Positions 51,846 through 63,539 of a stretch of DNA of 64,000 nucleotides are shown here, in pieces (the first letter of the stretch is position 1; every line of letters starts with the position of its first letter). A model generated the notes under the pieces. It ran no database searches. It was not told the DNA's origin and saw nothing but the letters and a program-made list of their open reading frames with translations. Made by a program: the position numbers and the translations under genes. Source of the DNA: Epiperipatus broadwayi (lineage: Eukaryota > Onychophora > Udeonychophora > Euonychophora > Peripatidae); contig JAQFVV010006208.1 in the NCBI GenBank assembly GCA_028023455.1, positions 8,230,963-8,294,962 of the forward strand, given 5' to 3'.

Positions 51846-54199
51846 TATAATATATTAAATCTAATATGTGTAGTTTTGACTGCAGAAAGGAGTTTGCCAT
51901 TAACTGAAAGGAGACCCTTTGATTCCCCTTGAAGGCCTTAAAGAAACCGAGCGGGCCAAATTCTTAATATCCACGTAGTACATTCTTGTTGTTGCAGCTG
52001 TTATTACTCTGTGATTATTCATAAAGTATAAGAACATAGATGGGCTGCTCACCAACGTGCATTAGCCAGCGTGGTGAGTTTACTGGCTTTTTTATCTCTG
52101 AGTTTAAAATCAAGAAACACCATGGTCTTTCTTCTCAGTTGCCTGATAATGCAAAATAAATGTGTGTGTGAATGAAAAAAAAATCTTTCTGATAGATATT
52201 TACAATCATGAAAGACAAAAATAAATCATGGCCTTTATTCCCAGGAGGCTATAAAGTTATCAGCCAAAGTAGTGGTTGGTGGCCGAAGGCAGAAGATACT
52301 AAGAATTTCCTAATTGGGGTCCCAGATTGCCATTTGATGATGACTTTTTATTTAGGTACTTACAACTGCAGATCACTTTTAAGTGAAGGAATATTGCAAG
52401 AATTGGAAAAAGAACTGTCTCATATTAAATGGGACATTATTGGACTTCACAAGTTAGAAGGAAAGGTGAAGAGATGATTGATTTAAAAAATGGACATGTC
52501 CTCTACTACAAAGGCATATATATTGTAGTACAAAAGAAGTAGGATTCATTATAAATAAAAAATGAAAGAACAACATTGTGGAAATTGATGGTGTATCAGA
52601 CAGAGTTACAAGATTAGTTATTCAATTTAATAGCAGATACCAAATGCAGATAATTCAGATTATGCCCCAACAAGTTTCAAAGTGATGACGTACTAGAGAA
52701 TTTTTATATGGACTTAAAAAGGTTTTTGATCAGACCAAATAACATTTTAAAATTGTTATGGGAGACTTTAATGGTAGAATTGGTAAACAATTGAAAGATG
52801 AAAGGTAAATTTGGTTATGGTAATAGAAATGAGAAAGGTCATAGATTTGTGGAGTTTGCAAAAAAAGAAAAAAATTATATTATGATTTTTTTTTTTTGAG
52901 AAAAAGGTTAAAAGGAAATGGACATGGACGCATCCAAATGAAGGTACAGCAGAATTGGATTATATTTTGACTAACAGAAAATACAGATTTCAAGATTGTA
53001 ATGTTCATAATACAATTAACACAAGAAGTGATAATCGAATAGTGAGATATAAGATATCCATTAACACAAAACTAAAGAGACAACAATTATTAAGAAAAAC
53101 AACATTCACAGTTGATATTCTGAATCTGCAGAAACATTCTAATGAATTTAAATTAAAACTTACAAATCGTTTTCAAATATTAGCAGATTTTGAACATGAT
53201 TCAGATTTGAATGAAATTAATAGGAAAATAACTGATACACTTTTAAAAACTGCAACAAAGATATCTGGTAGAAAAAAACAGAAATTGACCGATAAAATTT
53301 CTACTGAGACAAAACAATTTTTGAAGAAATGAAGGAATATGAAGGTATATAAAAATGACACATTAAGAATGAATGAATATCTTAAATTTTGTAAAATGGT
53401 GTGAAAAAGACTTGATAATAATATAAGGAAGTATAATAGTGAACTAGAAAGGAAAGCTATAGAAGGGAATAAAAGTGTCAAGGTTGTAAAACAACATTTT
53501 GATATTGATAAGAGAGCTGACATCATAAAATGGGTAGAAGAATTCATCAAGAATTATATAGTAATAAAGAACAAGTACCTCCACCAACTATTATATCTTC
53601 TGAATTTCCCAGGATTTTAAATTAAGAAGTGAGACATGCAATTAAATTTATGAAGAAAGGAAAATCTCCAGATAATAATTGAATTATAATTGATATCTTA
53701 AAAGAAGCAGATGAAGAAGTAGAAATTTTTTTGGCAAAGTTATATACCAATTGTCTAAATGATGAAAATGCACCAGGTGATTGGAAGAATGCAATATTAA
53801 TATTAATATTTAAAAACGTGAGAAAGAAGATATTAGAAATCACAGACCTATCAGCCTTTTATCAGTTTTATATAAAATTTTTACCAAGATAATTACAACT
53901 TGTCTATATAGAAGTTTGGATTTCAACCAACCAAAAAAACAAGCTAGATTTTAAAATGTTTTTAGTATAATGGATCATATCCAATATTGAGAAAACTTAT
54001 TGAAAGGACCAATGAATTTTAGTTGCCATTATGTTTTGGATTTATAGATTATGAAAAGGCATTTAATTTTAGTATTTTTTCAGTAGTTAAAGCATTGGAT
54101 CATCAAGGTATATACCCAGGATATTATCATATTCTGAAAAATATTTATAAAAATGCAACAGCAACAATTAGATTTCATAATGATACTAGGAAGATTAAT

Positions 54200-54622
54200 A
54201 TTATTAAAACAGGAAAAACTCTCTATACGTATTGCCATTCAGTGCAAGACAGAATAACAATGGATGCCAGAAGCCTTGTGCATAAAATCCACATCTAGTG
54301 CCTACTCATCCAATATCCCCAGAGTAGTTTCTGGTTTGTGACCTTCGTCAGTGAGTAGCCTTGAATCTGAGAGCACTGCACCTAGATCTTAGGATCTAAT
54401 GCAATCCTCCAGCAGTCACCTTTTATCTCTACTTAACTACAAAATTATGAGTCTTAAACTGAAAACACTATAATATTTTCAATCCAAGCTCATTAGCTTA
54501 TATAATCATATAGATCTGAACTCAGTTCAGTACCCATACATTTTGGTGTCTTTGGTTCTTTAATAACCATAGCCACTACTATCCTATTAGGCAGGATAAA
54601 AAATGGTGATCATGTGATGTTT
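54200..54622 (-). mobile_element. HH1 element inserted in the RTE RT domain
   Basis: The insertion separates NDTRKIN from the GVRQ box. Compared with the 25.35-kb copy, flanks GATTAATATT and TGTTAACATT look like a short diverged target duplication. It contains the left arm with a minus ribozyme, the full body (GAAAACACTATAATATTTTC, CTCAGTTCAGTACCC) and only the end of the right arm (TGGTGATCATGTGATG). Confidence 0.8.
54310..54364 (-). ncRNA. Type I hammerhead ribozyme, HH1, with compensated stem II
   Basis: CTGACGA, stem II GGT / ACC around CACAA, GAAA, CTAC (family CTAG), TC. The inner stem II pair changed on both sides (C-G to T-A). Stem I CTCA with TGGG. Confidence 0.75.
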
Positions 54623-55535
54623 AAATGTTAACATTGAGAAGGGTGTAAGACAGGTTGACTCCATATCTCCAAAACTTTTCACAGCAGTGCTGCAAGAAGT
54701 GTTTTGTGGATTACAATGGGTAGCTAAATGAATAAAACTGAATGGAGATTATTTAACATTTAGATTTTGCAGATGATATAGTAGTTTTTGCAAATAATGC
54801 TTCAAAATTTCAGGAAATATTGCAAGAATTAGCAAATGAAAGTAAGAACGTAGGACTAAAGGTAAACATTAAAAAGATTAAAGTAATGTTCAATGGATTT
54901 TCTCAAAAGATGAAAATAAAGATTGATTATAATGAGTTAGAAGAAATTAATAACTGCAAATACCTTGGTCAGATTATTATTACAGATGGAAACAATGGAT
55001 GAAATTAAATTTGGTTGGAGTGCTTTTGGTAGAAATAACTTAATATTAAAAGAAAATATGTCTATGTGTTTGAAAAGGTTTTTAATAAATGTGTTTTACC
55101 AGTTCTTACTTATGGATCTGAGACTAGGGCACTTAATAGAAGCAATACAGAGACTTTAGACCACTCAAAGAAGTATGGAGATATGCATGTTAAGAGTAAC
55201 AAGAAGAGATCGAAAATGCAATACATGGATAAGAAAACAAATAAGTGTTACTGATATCGTTGAACAATTTAAAAGACTGAAGTGGAGTTGGATGGACACA
55301 TTGATAGAAGAGATGATAATAGATGGGCAATTGAAATTTTAAATTGGATTCCAAGCGATTGTAAAAGACCCAGAAAAATACCACATGTGAGATGGATGGA
55401 TGAAATAAAAGTGTGCAGCGGTGGCGTGGTGAAGATAGGTTAGAGATCGAAGAAGATGGATTGAACTTGGAGAGACCTTCATCCTGCAGTGGATTGATAA
55501 TGTTTTATGATAATGATGATGAATGAAGTATATTT

Positions 55536-56384
55536 TCAAACAAATTAATGACTTTTAAAATAAAGTTTATTTCGCGATAAATGTTATGTTTTCGTGTGGA
55601 GATGGGAACACATAAATTTATAAATTACAATTTAATTTTTTTTTAAAAAAAACATAAGTTTAAAAGCAAGTAAAATACATTTTATTTAAAACTAGATTCA
55701 CCAGATGTCGCTAATAACAAATTCCCTTTTTTGCTTCCAAAGTCCAATAATTTGTCGACATAAATTTTATAAATTACTCTCTGTAGGAGTTCGTGATTGC
55801 TGCGTGCGTAATTTACATTCAAATTACTTCACATATCGCTATGAATTTTATATATATTTTCGTATTTATTTCTATTTTAGTTTAAAAGTAGGTTATTTAC
55901 TATCAAATAAAAATAATTCAATAATATTGCAAATAAAAAATTAAAATATGAATTTTATTACAATAATCAAGTAAATTTATTTAAAATTATTATAAATGCT
56001 TTGACATATTAAAAATCCCAAAATCATCTAACATTATAACCAAATAGCATATATATATATAGGCTTTAATGTAGCAGTTAGTCCGTGTGTTATATTTGCT
56101 GTAATCTCAACAGAACGAACCGAAGAAACTACTTTAAAAATTCAAAACAGTTTAGGTAATTTGTTAAACAGATGGAAACAGGGAACATATCTATTACTTA
56201 AGGTTTCATTAAGCAAAATATACTTACTTTACTACTCAATTTTGACTTTTTCTTGTTTTGCTATTTACTATTTGTTATATATCAGTTGTTCATATTTTGA
56301 AAATTTATCGCAGGAAATATGTTTTTGGATGCTTTCTATATATAACAATGTTAAAATAATCTAATGTTTTTGTAATACAAATTG
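55536..56384. other. AT-rich spacer, no gene seen
   Basis: The frames at 55705-55944 and 56161-56364 are compositional (Phe, Tyr, Ile, Leu), with no motif and no repeat match. Confidence 0.35.
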
Positions 56385-56760
56385 TAAATAATATTGGCAT
56401 CAACAGGGGATTTGGGCGATCCATCATCAGATTTTCAAAGGTATGGATGGCAGAAGAATTAGAGGGTAGAGTAGATTGAAGCCTGTTCATTAAAGTTTGA
56501 AGATTTGTTATCTTAATATAAACCGAGCACTGATTATATATGTGTGCGAGAGATGATGATCTGGACCAACTGATGAGTGCTGTTTCAGCATGAAATATGT
56601 ATATTGGAGTTCATTTATCCTTTTCACATGTGTGTGGTTATGTGTATCAGTTATATGAGCTAGATTGGATAGCTGAAGGGAGCTTGAAAGTCTGGGTTTA
56701 AATCCCTTACATTTACATCTAATCTCCAGGGCTATAAAGTATATCTGCATTTAAATATTA
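56385..56760 (+). mobile_element. HH3 element
   Basis: ATATTGGCATCAACAGGG, GATTTTCAAAGGTATGGATGG, AAGCCTGTTCATTAAAG, then the ribozyme and GAGCTTGAAAGTCTGGG with AAATCCCTTACATTTAC. Single ribozyme. Confidence 0.7.
56551..56620 (+). ncRNA. Type I hammerhead ribozyme, HH3
   Basis: CCAA/TTGG stem I, CTGATGA, 6-bp stem II GTGCTG / CAGCAT with loop TTT, GAAA, TATGTA, then TA. The core is intact; stem III is no longer a perfect palindrome. Confidence 0.7.
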
Positions 56761-58440
56761 CAAATTGTGAAGTTATCGATTTGAAAGAAAACAAACATTA
56801 AGTGTTTAGTTCATCAGAAGAAACTTTACAAACAAAAGATTTATACATTTTTTTAAAATGATTACAACATTTTTTTCCAAGCCCAATTATAATTAATATT
56901 AGATACCATTACATCAATGTCAAGGTCTGCCCTTTGGTAAAATTTTCAATATAGTTTTTCTCTTATGCAATTTGAAATGATTGTTTGTTTTTGATACAAT
57001 TATTAGTTGTAGAAATATCGATCTCCATCACCAATACTTGAAATGCATGCCAGTGATACAAAAAATAAACAAAGAAAATAGAAGAAAGTAAGACAAAATA
57101 GAAGATAACTGAGAAAAAGAAATACTTTTTTTATCAAAAATTGTTACAAAAAAAAAAACAGAAAATTAATTTAGCTTTCAGTGGAAGATACAAAATAGAG
57201 TAGAACCATTCCAAGCCTTTGTATGAATGCTAAACGTCATAGATAATAAATAGTACACTCTATATGATTTATATTTTTAAATTTAGTGGCAGTACTAAAT
57301 ACATTTGTACAATTGAATATTTGATTATAACATCAGGCACACAATAAGACTCAAGCCCTGATTTAAGCATGGTCTGTAAGAGTTGGTGTGTATAGAACGT
57401 ATGCTCTAAACTTAAGTGATTCATTTAAGTTTTTTAAATTTTTACTGGCGGGTGAGTGTGTGGAAATTTATAATATTTAAGAAATAGCACATTATCGGAG
57501 ATTGACTTCCGTTTGAATAATTTGGAACTACTTTTAATATATATATTATGGTATGATTTAATTTAAAAATTAAATACATTAAGATGTAAATAAAAATAAT
57601 TAATAAATCATACAGCTGTGAAAAAAAAGTGAGCCAATGACATGAAAGAGTATATTTACATCTGTATGTATTGTATTCAAATCTAGGTAAATGTAGTAAA
57701 TGTGTTCATTTCGATCACTTTTCTCTCTATATAATAATTTCATTCTTATTAAAAAAAAATTGAGATGATTAAAATGAAAAGATACATGACCATATGATGT
57801 TTAATTCACAAATTTTACATCCAACTTGCAGGGACAAATAATCGCTATCGTGATTGCAAACAATAGCATGCGCATTGTGAATTAAAAAAGTAAAATTTTG
57901 TTTAAAATCAGTTTCAAGTAAATGATGATAATAATTTTCTGTCAAGACTAAAAAGCCATGAAAAGATTTTTTCGGAGTTCAACTTCCGACCTAACAATTT
58001 TCTCTGACCATATCAAATTCTCAATAAACATAACTATCCTTTACTAGCTTTCAATGGATTCTTTAACAAGTCTTATAGACTCAATACTTTTTGATGCAAT
58101 ATGTTACTATCTACAGTTACAGCATTCTTTTATTTTGTATTATTCAATTAAAGACTGAAAGTATCGTTAGTTTTTATTAAATATTTACGTATTGTGAGTG
58201 TCACATTTGCAGTTTCAGGACCATAGATAAACAATATGCAATTCTTCTTTCTGTTTCATTATTTTACAAATAAAGAATTCATTTTTATTTAATATTAAAT
58301 ACCTAGTTAGTATCAGTATGAACCACTTTACAACTTCTTTTAAAATTTGTCAGAAATGCTATCATCATTATTTATTTTTCTAAGCAAAAAATTCATAACA
58401 ACAATTCATTAACAAGAGGGCAAATCTTGTTGCTACGGTT
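56761..58440. other. AT-rich region, no gene recognised
   Basis: No repeat family, RNA gene or supported exon. It may include the promoter of the exon candidate at 58447, but I see no distinct core promoter element. Confidence 0.35.
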
Positions 58441-58446
58441 GAAACA

Positions 58447-58504
58447 ATGGCATTAAGTGTGCAAAACAAGAAAATGACTGGTGCTACCCCGTATCAGCAA
58501 GCAG
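58447..58504 (+). CDS. Candidate first coding exon, unidentified host gene
   Basis: ATG in a good context (AACAATGG), reading MALSVQNKKMTGATPYQQA, then one base and a donor GTGTAA after CAG. GC is higher than the flanks. A possible next exon starts after TATTTTAG at 58645, or after the pyrimidine-rich CCCACTGCCCTCTACAACAG at about 58729. The frame after 58645 stays open to 58883 and includes RRALVEETLFTRLCQMLC. I do not recognise the protein, and chance cannot be excluded for an exon this short. Confidence 0.3.
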
Positions 58505-58899
58505 GTGTAAAATTTATAAATTTCTCTTTTTAATTTTTTTTCAAATGCGGGTTTAAAATTTCATGGATTTTGAGAAATTGAGTATGATAGTTGAATTGTA
58601 TAACTGATAGGAGAAAATAATTACACTTAATTATAATATTTTAGATATGCTAAATTTTAATTCATTGAATTGCAAGCTAATAATAGTAATGAAAATTAAA
58701 AAGATATCCCACTGCCCTCTACAACAGCTTCTCAGAAGAGCATTGGTGGAAGAAACCTTATTCACAAGGCTTTGCCAAATGCTATGTGATAAAAATTTGA
58801 GCCATCATCCATCCCTTATTTATCCTCCAGATAAGGATAGCTCGATAATCAATTACAAGATTTGTTATAAGTTATATATTTGAAAGAAAAATCCTGTGC

Positions 58900-59329
58900 T
58901 TAAATAGAGTTTCCAACTTTAATACCCCAGATCTGAATCCAGATCATGAGAGATTTTTTTTTAAAATTAAATTACAACAGATCTATATGAAACTATAAAA
59001 AGACTTGATAGCTTATTCGGCAGCAGAAAAGGATGCTTGGTATAAGAACGAAAAACTTGTACTCTAAAAATGAAATACATGATTAAAAAACTTAATATTA
59101 TGTTCTAATATAGTGGAAAAAAGACAGTTGTAAAATTCAAAAGGTAAGGACACTTTTGACTGGAAAATCAGGTGAAAAATGAATCAATCTATAATAGAAT
59201 ATTTTGGAATATTAAAATAAGTTAGGTTTAAATTTAAAAATATATGAAGAACACTAAGAGCAATTAATTCTAAAGTACATCGTGTATTTAAAAGAAGTTT
59301 TAAATATAAAATTAATACAATAGAAGAAA
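58900..59329. other. AT-rich spacer, no gene seen
   Basis: No supportable ORF, RNA gene or repeat-family member. Confidence 0.35.
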
Positions 59330-59650
59330 CAGACAAAACTCTCCATATAGTAGTGCCACTCAGTACCAACCAGAGTAATCAATGGATGCCAGAATGCTTG
59401 TGCATAAAATCCCTATCTAGTGCCTACTCATCCAATATTCCCAGACTAGTTTCTGGCTTGTGGCCTTCGTCAGTGAGGAGTTTTGGATCTGAGAAACTAG
59501 TCTGGGGATATTGGATGAGTAGGCACTAGATAGGGATTTTATGCACAAGCCTTCTGGCATCCATTGATTACTCTGGTTGGCACTGAGTGGCACTATTGTA
59601 TGGATGGTTTTGCCTGTTTAATAATAGATGTTTCACAGGTCATGTGACAT
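59330..59650. mobile_element. HH1 element, compact, minus ribozyme
   Basis: Arms AGACAAAACTCTCCATATAG and GGATGGTTTTGCCTGTTT with the GTCATGTGACA end. The left arm is complete with the ribozyme; the right arm begins at GAAACTAGTCTGGGG, so it has only half. The body is deleted. Confidence 0.8.
59432..59486 (-). ncRNA. Type I hammerhead ribozyme, HH1, intact core
   Basis: CCAA/TTGG and CTCA/TGGG stem I, CTGACGA, stem II GGC-CACAA-GCC, GAAA, CTAG, TC. Confidence 0.8.
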
Positions 59651-60349
59651 TCAAGCACCCAAGTAGTCGATTAAATACTATTGTAACAAGCAAAGATAGC
59701 TTATTTTATTTTCATCACTTGTAAATCAAACAAAAACAAATAAATCTTCGCAACTGTTAATAACCAAAAGGGTAATAATTCAATAACTCTTTGGTGATAT
59801 CCAGAAAAAAGGCATTCAACCTTGAAAAAATAAGAGTTAGTGAGTCAGAAAAACCCTTTCCAAATTCCTTAATGTAATATTAAAAACTAGGCCAATATTG
59901 GCTATTGATGTAAGAGTAAATGATAGTAATGAAATGCATAACTGAAAAGCATAACAACAATAAAAACAATTCAAGGATTTTCCTGAAGGTTTGTGATTCA
60001 AATCAATATATATATATCAAAATACGGTAAAATTCACATAAATTATAGTTATTTTTTAGAAGTACTTTTGACAATATATCTTGTAGTCTTTATCAACTAT
60101 ATAACATTGAATAATCAGACAAGACATTGTCATCTGTTACATTTGATCATAATAAATCTTGTCAATACGGATTTAAATTTGATTATAAAAATATAAAAAT
60201 TATGCAAATTGAACGTTGCCACAATAAACGTAAAATAAAAGTCTATGTTGATTTCAAGAAATCATCAAATGTTAATGAATCGGCAATCATCAAATGTTAA
60301 AATAACAGAATTGTGGGAGAACTAAACTAAATTGAACTATGGGTATTAC
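59650..60349. other. AT-rich spacer, no gene seen
   Basis: No supportable ORF, RNA gene or repeat-family member. Confidence 0.35.
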
Positions 60350-60597
60350 CTTAAAATTCAATAATTAAGAATTTAAGGATCCAGGTTCAAATCCCATGCT
60401 AGTACTATCAGTGGTCAGACTAGCAACACCTGAAGAAGAGGGAAGAATAATACCTCAAAACATGCATATACTAACCTGTTTGATGTGCTATTACTAATAG
60501 TTGAATGTATTTGGAATATTTAAATAAAGTTAAATTTTTCTAAAGACATCAATACACATATTAGATGATGGAAATAGTCCGATATAAAAATACAAAT
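60350..60597 (+). mobile_element. SD SINE, A-box half lost
   Basis: B box CCAGGTTCAAATCCC, CAGTGGTCAGACTAGCAAC, TATTTAAATAAAGTTAAA and end GATGGAAATAGTCC. The A-box side is too diverged to recognise. Confidence 0.7.
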
Positions 60598-60599
60598 TC

Positions 60600-61024
60600 A
60601 AAGGTTAGTTGTTTATGAGAACATATGATCTAAGAATCTTTAGATTTTGAATCTGTCATTCCACCAGTACACAAAACCACATAAGTTCATAATAATGTGT
60701 TGCAATAAGAAATTACAAATCCAAGCTTAAATACCAAAATGAAAATGCAGCGAATCATATTCAGGCCAGAAAATCATGTTGTAAAACCTGTATCAGCTGT
60801 ATTTTTTTTAGTAATGTTGGTGTTGTAAAAATGTTTCCAAAGATAAAATTGAAAATAAAACAAATAATCATACTATTTAAATTATGTTTACATAAATAAG
60901 TATAGTTAACCTTCATTAAAAAAAATAAATAAATAAAAGGGTATTGCTGACCGTTATTGATAATGTACCTGATTGAAGGGAAGTAAATATGCATGCTATT
61001 AGAATATCATCTAATAAACATCCA
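60600..61024. other. AT-rich spacer, no gene seen
   Basis: No supportable ORF, RNA gene or repeat-family member. Confidence 0.35.
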
Positions 61025-61495
61025 TTTAAAATATCAATATTTAAATATCACATGTTCAACATTTCATATGCTTTTTCAGGCTGTTAATAAAAATAGCAAA
61101 CTCTCCATATAGTAGTGCCACCAAGTGCAAGCCATAGTAATCAATGGTTGCAAGGTTTGCGTATAAAATCCCTATAGTTTTTAGCTTCATCAGTGAGGAG
61201 CTTTTTGAGAGCACTTCACCTAGATCATAAAATCTAATGAAACTCCATTATTGTATGTTTTTATCTTGGGGCTCCCAGATTTATAATTAACTAAGTAGAT
61301 AATAAGTGGCTTCTGGTGGGTTCTAGGTGCACTGCGCTCAAATCCAATGCTTCTCACTGGTGTAAGTCAGACACTAGTCTGGGAATATTGAATGAGTAGG
61401 CACTAGATAGGAATTTTATGCACAAATCTTATTGCATTTATTGATTACTAAGAAGCTTGCACTTGATGGCACTACTGTACGGAGATTTTGCTACT
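61025..61495. mobile_element. HH1 element, diverged
   Basis: ACTCTCCATATAGTAGTGCC at the left and GATGGCACTACTGTACGGAG at the right. A left ribozyme half (minus: CTCACTGATGAAGCTAAAAAC) has stem III deleted. The right one (AAGTCAGACACTAGTCTGG) has a broken core. Body present. Confidence 0.65.
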
Positions 61496-61497
61496 AA

Positions 61498-61948
61498 AAA
61501 AAAGTAGTTTACTGTTTAAGTCTCAAACAGGATCGTTAGCAACAAGGGAATATACATATAAATGGAGAAGTGTGAGTGATTTAGTCTGCAAGTTATATAA
61601 GAAAGGCATAGAAAATATTAGGCAACTGTTAATTGAAATGTAAATGCTTACAAGCAGAAAGGGTGCAAATAATGAAGTTGTGGGAGTATAAATACAAACT
61701 GATTATACAGAAAGTGGATTCTTAGTTTTTATGCTGGATTTGAAAAAAGATAAGGGGACTTTAGATATAAAGGCCATAAAGTAGACAAAGATAACATTGT
61801 GGAAATAGAATGGAACAGGATAGAGAATATGGGAAAAACTTAGGACAGGGAATGGAAAGGGAAAGCAGCTAAAGGTCTCTCTGGGGATAGTGGCCGAGAG
61901 ATTTCTGACTCTGAGAAAGGAGAAGCCACGGTGCATTGCATCTCATAA
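61498..61948 (+). pseudogene. LK LINE 3' fragment
   Basis: Begins in SLLFKSQTGSLATREYTYKW-like coding sequence, passes a damaged knuckle (KLYKKGIENIRQLL, Cys lost) and ends with the LK 3' region GGTCTCTCTGGGGATAGTGG and GTGCATTGCATCTCATAATG. It abuts the right end of an HH1 element. Confidence 0.75.
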
Positions 61949-62551
61949 TGTTGGATATCAATATCTAACCTGGCAAAAAGCAGATTCTGCATTTCAAGAT
62001 TTTTTGCTCCGTTTTTCTTTTTTTATTCTTTCCCTTAACCTCTACACATTCTTTCACAAAATAATTCACAGTCCATCTACCTACAAATTAAAAGCAATAA
62101 CAGTGCCATATATTCAGATAAAACATTGAAAATATTAAATATACCCTTAGTGCATTTTCAATGTTGCGCATCCTTGTTAAAGACAATCATTATAATTCAT
62201 TCTTTGATGAAGCCACTCAGCACCGAAACTGATAAAGATTTTCCAATATTTTCTTCTACCCTATCGTATTAGTAATACCATTAATTTATCACATTGTAAC
62301 AGAATTAACATAGTTATTAGAAAATTCTTCTACATGTTAAGTACAAGCCAAGTCCAATTTCATTGATAAATAATCTTTTGATGAATGTCTTCAATACTGG
62401 TATGATATTCTCCAAATCCACATTTCAAAAAATTCCATTGTTTTTCCTTTTTAATTGCTTTACAAGCCATGCTACAAACAAAATGTTTAACACAATTTTT
62501 TCTTAAATCTAATTTTAATGCGACACCATGTTTAAATTTGTGAAGAGACTA
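61949..62551. other. AT-rich spacer, no gene recognised
   Basis: A weak hammerhead-like string near 62208 (TTGATGA...GAAAC) was judged insufficient. No ORF of note. Confidence 0.35.
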
Positions 62552-62622
62552 ATAGTACAGTGGTTGACTGTCTACCAGATGTGCTCTGAATCTGGGGTTA
62601 GAATCTGAACAGTGTGCAATTT
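62552..62622 (+). mobile_element. tRNA-like remnant
   Basis: TAGTACAGTGGTTGACTG resembles an A box and GGGGTTAGAATCTGAAC a B box, at tRNA spacing. A decayed tRNA-derived SINE head is the likeliest reading. Confidence 0.4.
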
Positions 62623-62629
62623 TTACAGA

Positions 62630-63430
62630 TTAGGAAGCTGTTGTAAATAGAAAGCAAACTGAGGAAGAAAAATCTCATCTTAGTGTGATAAGAAATTCTT
62701 CTTCACTATTTCTCTTTGGAAAGCAGAAGATGCCCATCAGTATTTACGATTTGATTTTCTTTAGATAAATTGTACCGCAATAAACAAGAAAAATATTGAA
62801 ATTTAAATATACCTCTGGCATTTTATGAATAAAGTATATACTTAAATTTGTTTCAGAATTATAATTACTTTTATATGTTTTCAAATTTACGTTTCACTTG
62901 TTAGTGATAATACTTAATAACACCAAAAATATTGGTCCAGATGTTCTAATACACTGCTTTTATTTAATAGCGTTTATATAAAGTAATACTTTTTAAATAA
63001 ATAAAGGATTAGTTTTTGAAATCAGCTCAATTCAAATTGCTTTTCTTTTGAACAACTACTTCATATATAATATTGAAAATATATATGTCAATACTATGTG
63101 ATTTAATAAGTAGAAAAACAGTTTCTATTTGCCATATTATATTTAATACAAGCAATAATCTAAATTACGAAATATAAATGAAGTTTCACTAAGAACTATG
63201 ATTATAACTGTATTTAGTAGATTTCCATCATTTATCTTTAATTTAGTCATTATTGTTCAATGTTCCAACATTTTGACTCCTTTTAAATGTAAACAGGTTT
63301 GACATTTTTGTCCACAGATTTTTGAAACTGGCATCAACCCATCTCACTTATTTTTCATCACATTCTTATGCTTTCATCTCTAAAATATATGTTGATTTTT
63401 TTTTTATTATTTCTGTACAGTATATTATAT
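62630..63430. other. AT-rich spacer, no gene seen
   Basis: No supportable ORF, RNA gene or repeat-family member. Confidence 0.35.
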
Positions 63431-63439
63431 TAATTATAT

Positions 63440-63512
63440 GACAGATAAGGACGTCACAGAATAGTATATCTGCCTTTCATACCCACAACCTGGAGTTCAA
63501 ATTTAGGTCGAG
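63440..63512 (+). mobile_element. tRNA-like SINE head
   Basis: GACGTCACAGAATAGTATAT corresponds to an A-box region with a small deletion. GCCTTTCATACC lies at the anticodon arm and ACCTGGAGTTCAAATTTAGG at the T arm and B box. It leads directly into a minisatellite. Confidence 0.5.
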
Positions 63513-63539
63513 TAAAACTTGGATTAGAATTTTTTTCCC

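Larger units (their letters stand above)
51870..55535 (+). pseudogene. RTE-type retrotransposon, near full length, one insertion
   Basis: The 5' region is shared with the 21.5-kb copy (TTAACTGAAAGGAGACCC). The endonuclease N-terminus is in 52208-52477 (GTYNCRSLLS, DIIGLHKLEGK, where the motif-2 Glu appears replaced). Its end is in 52955-53332 (DYILTNRKYRF, SDNRIVRY, where the catalytic His of SDH is Asn). The RT region has HRPISLLSV-like sequence near 53850, FGFIDYEKAFN, NATATIRFHNDTRKIN, then an HH1 insertion, then a GVRQ-type box, an intact FADDIVVFANN near 54770, KVNIKKIKVMF, GWSAFGRNNLILKEN and YGSETRALNR. The end has RRDRK-like sequence and a GATAATGATGATGA tail. Frameshifts, stops and the two endonuclease changes make it inactive. 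Confidence 0.85.

Noticed and set aside
53173-53550. 125-codon minus-strand ORF
   Set aside because: Antisense shadow of the RTE between endonuclease and RT.
62200-62245. Hammerhead-like string (TTGATGA...GAAAC)
   Set aside because: The first core base is T, stem II does not pair convincingly and no stem I partner was found.
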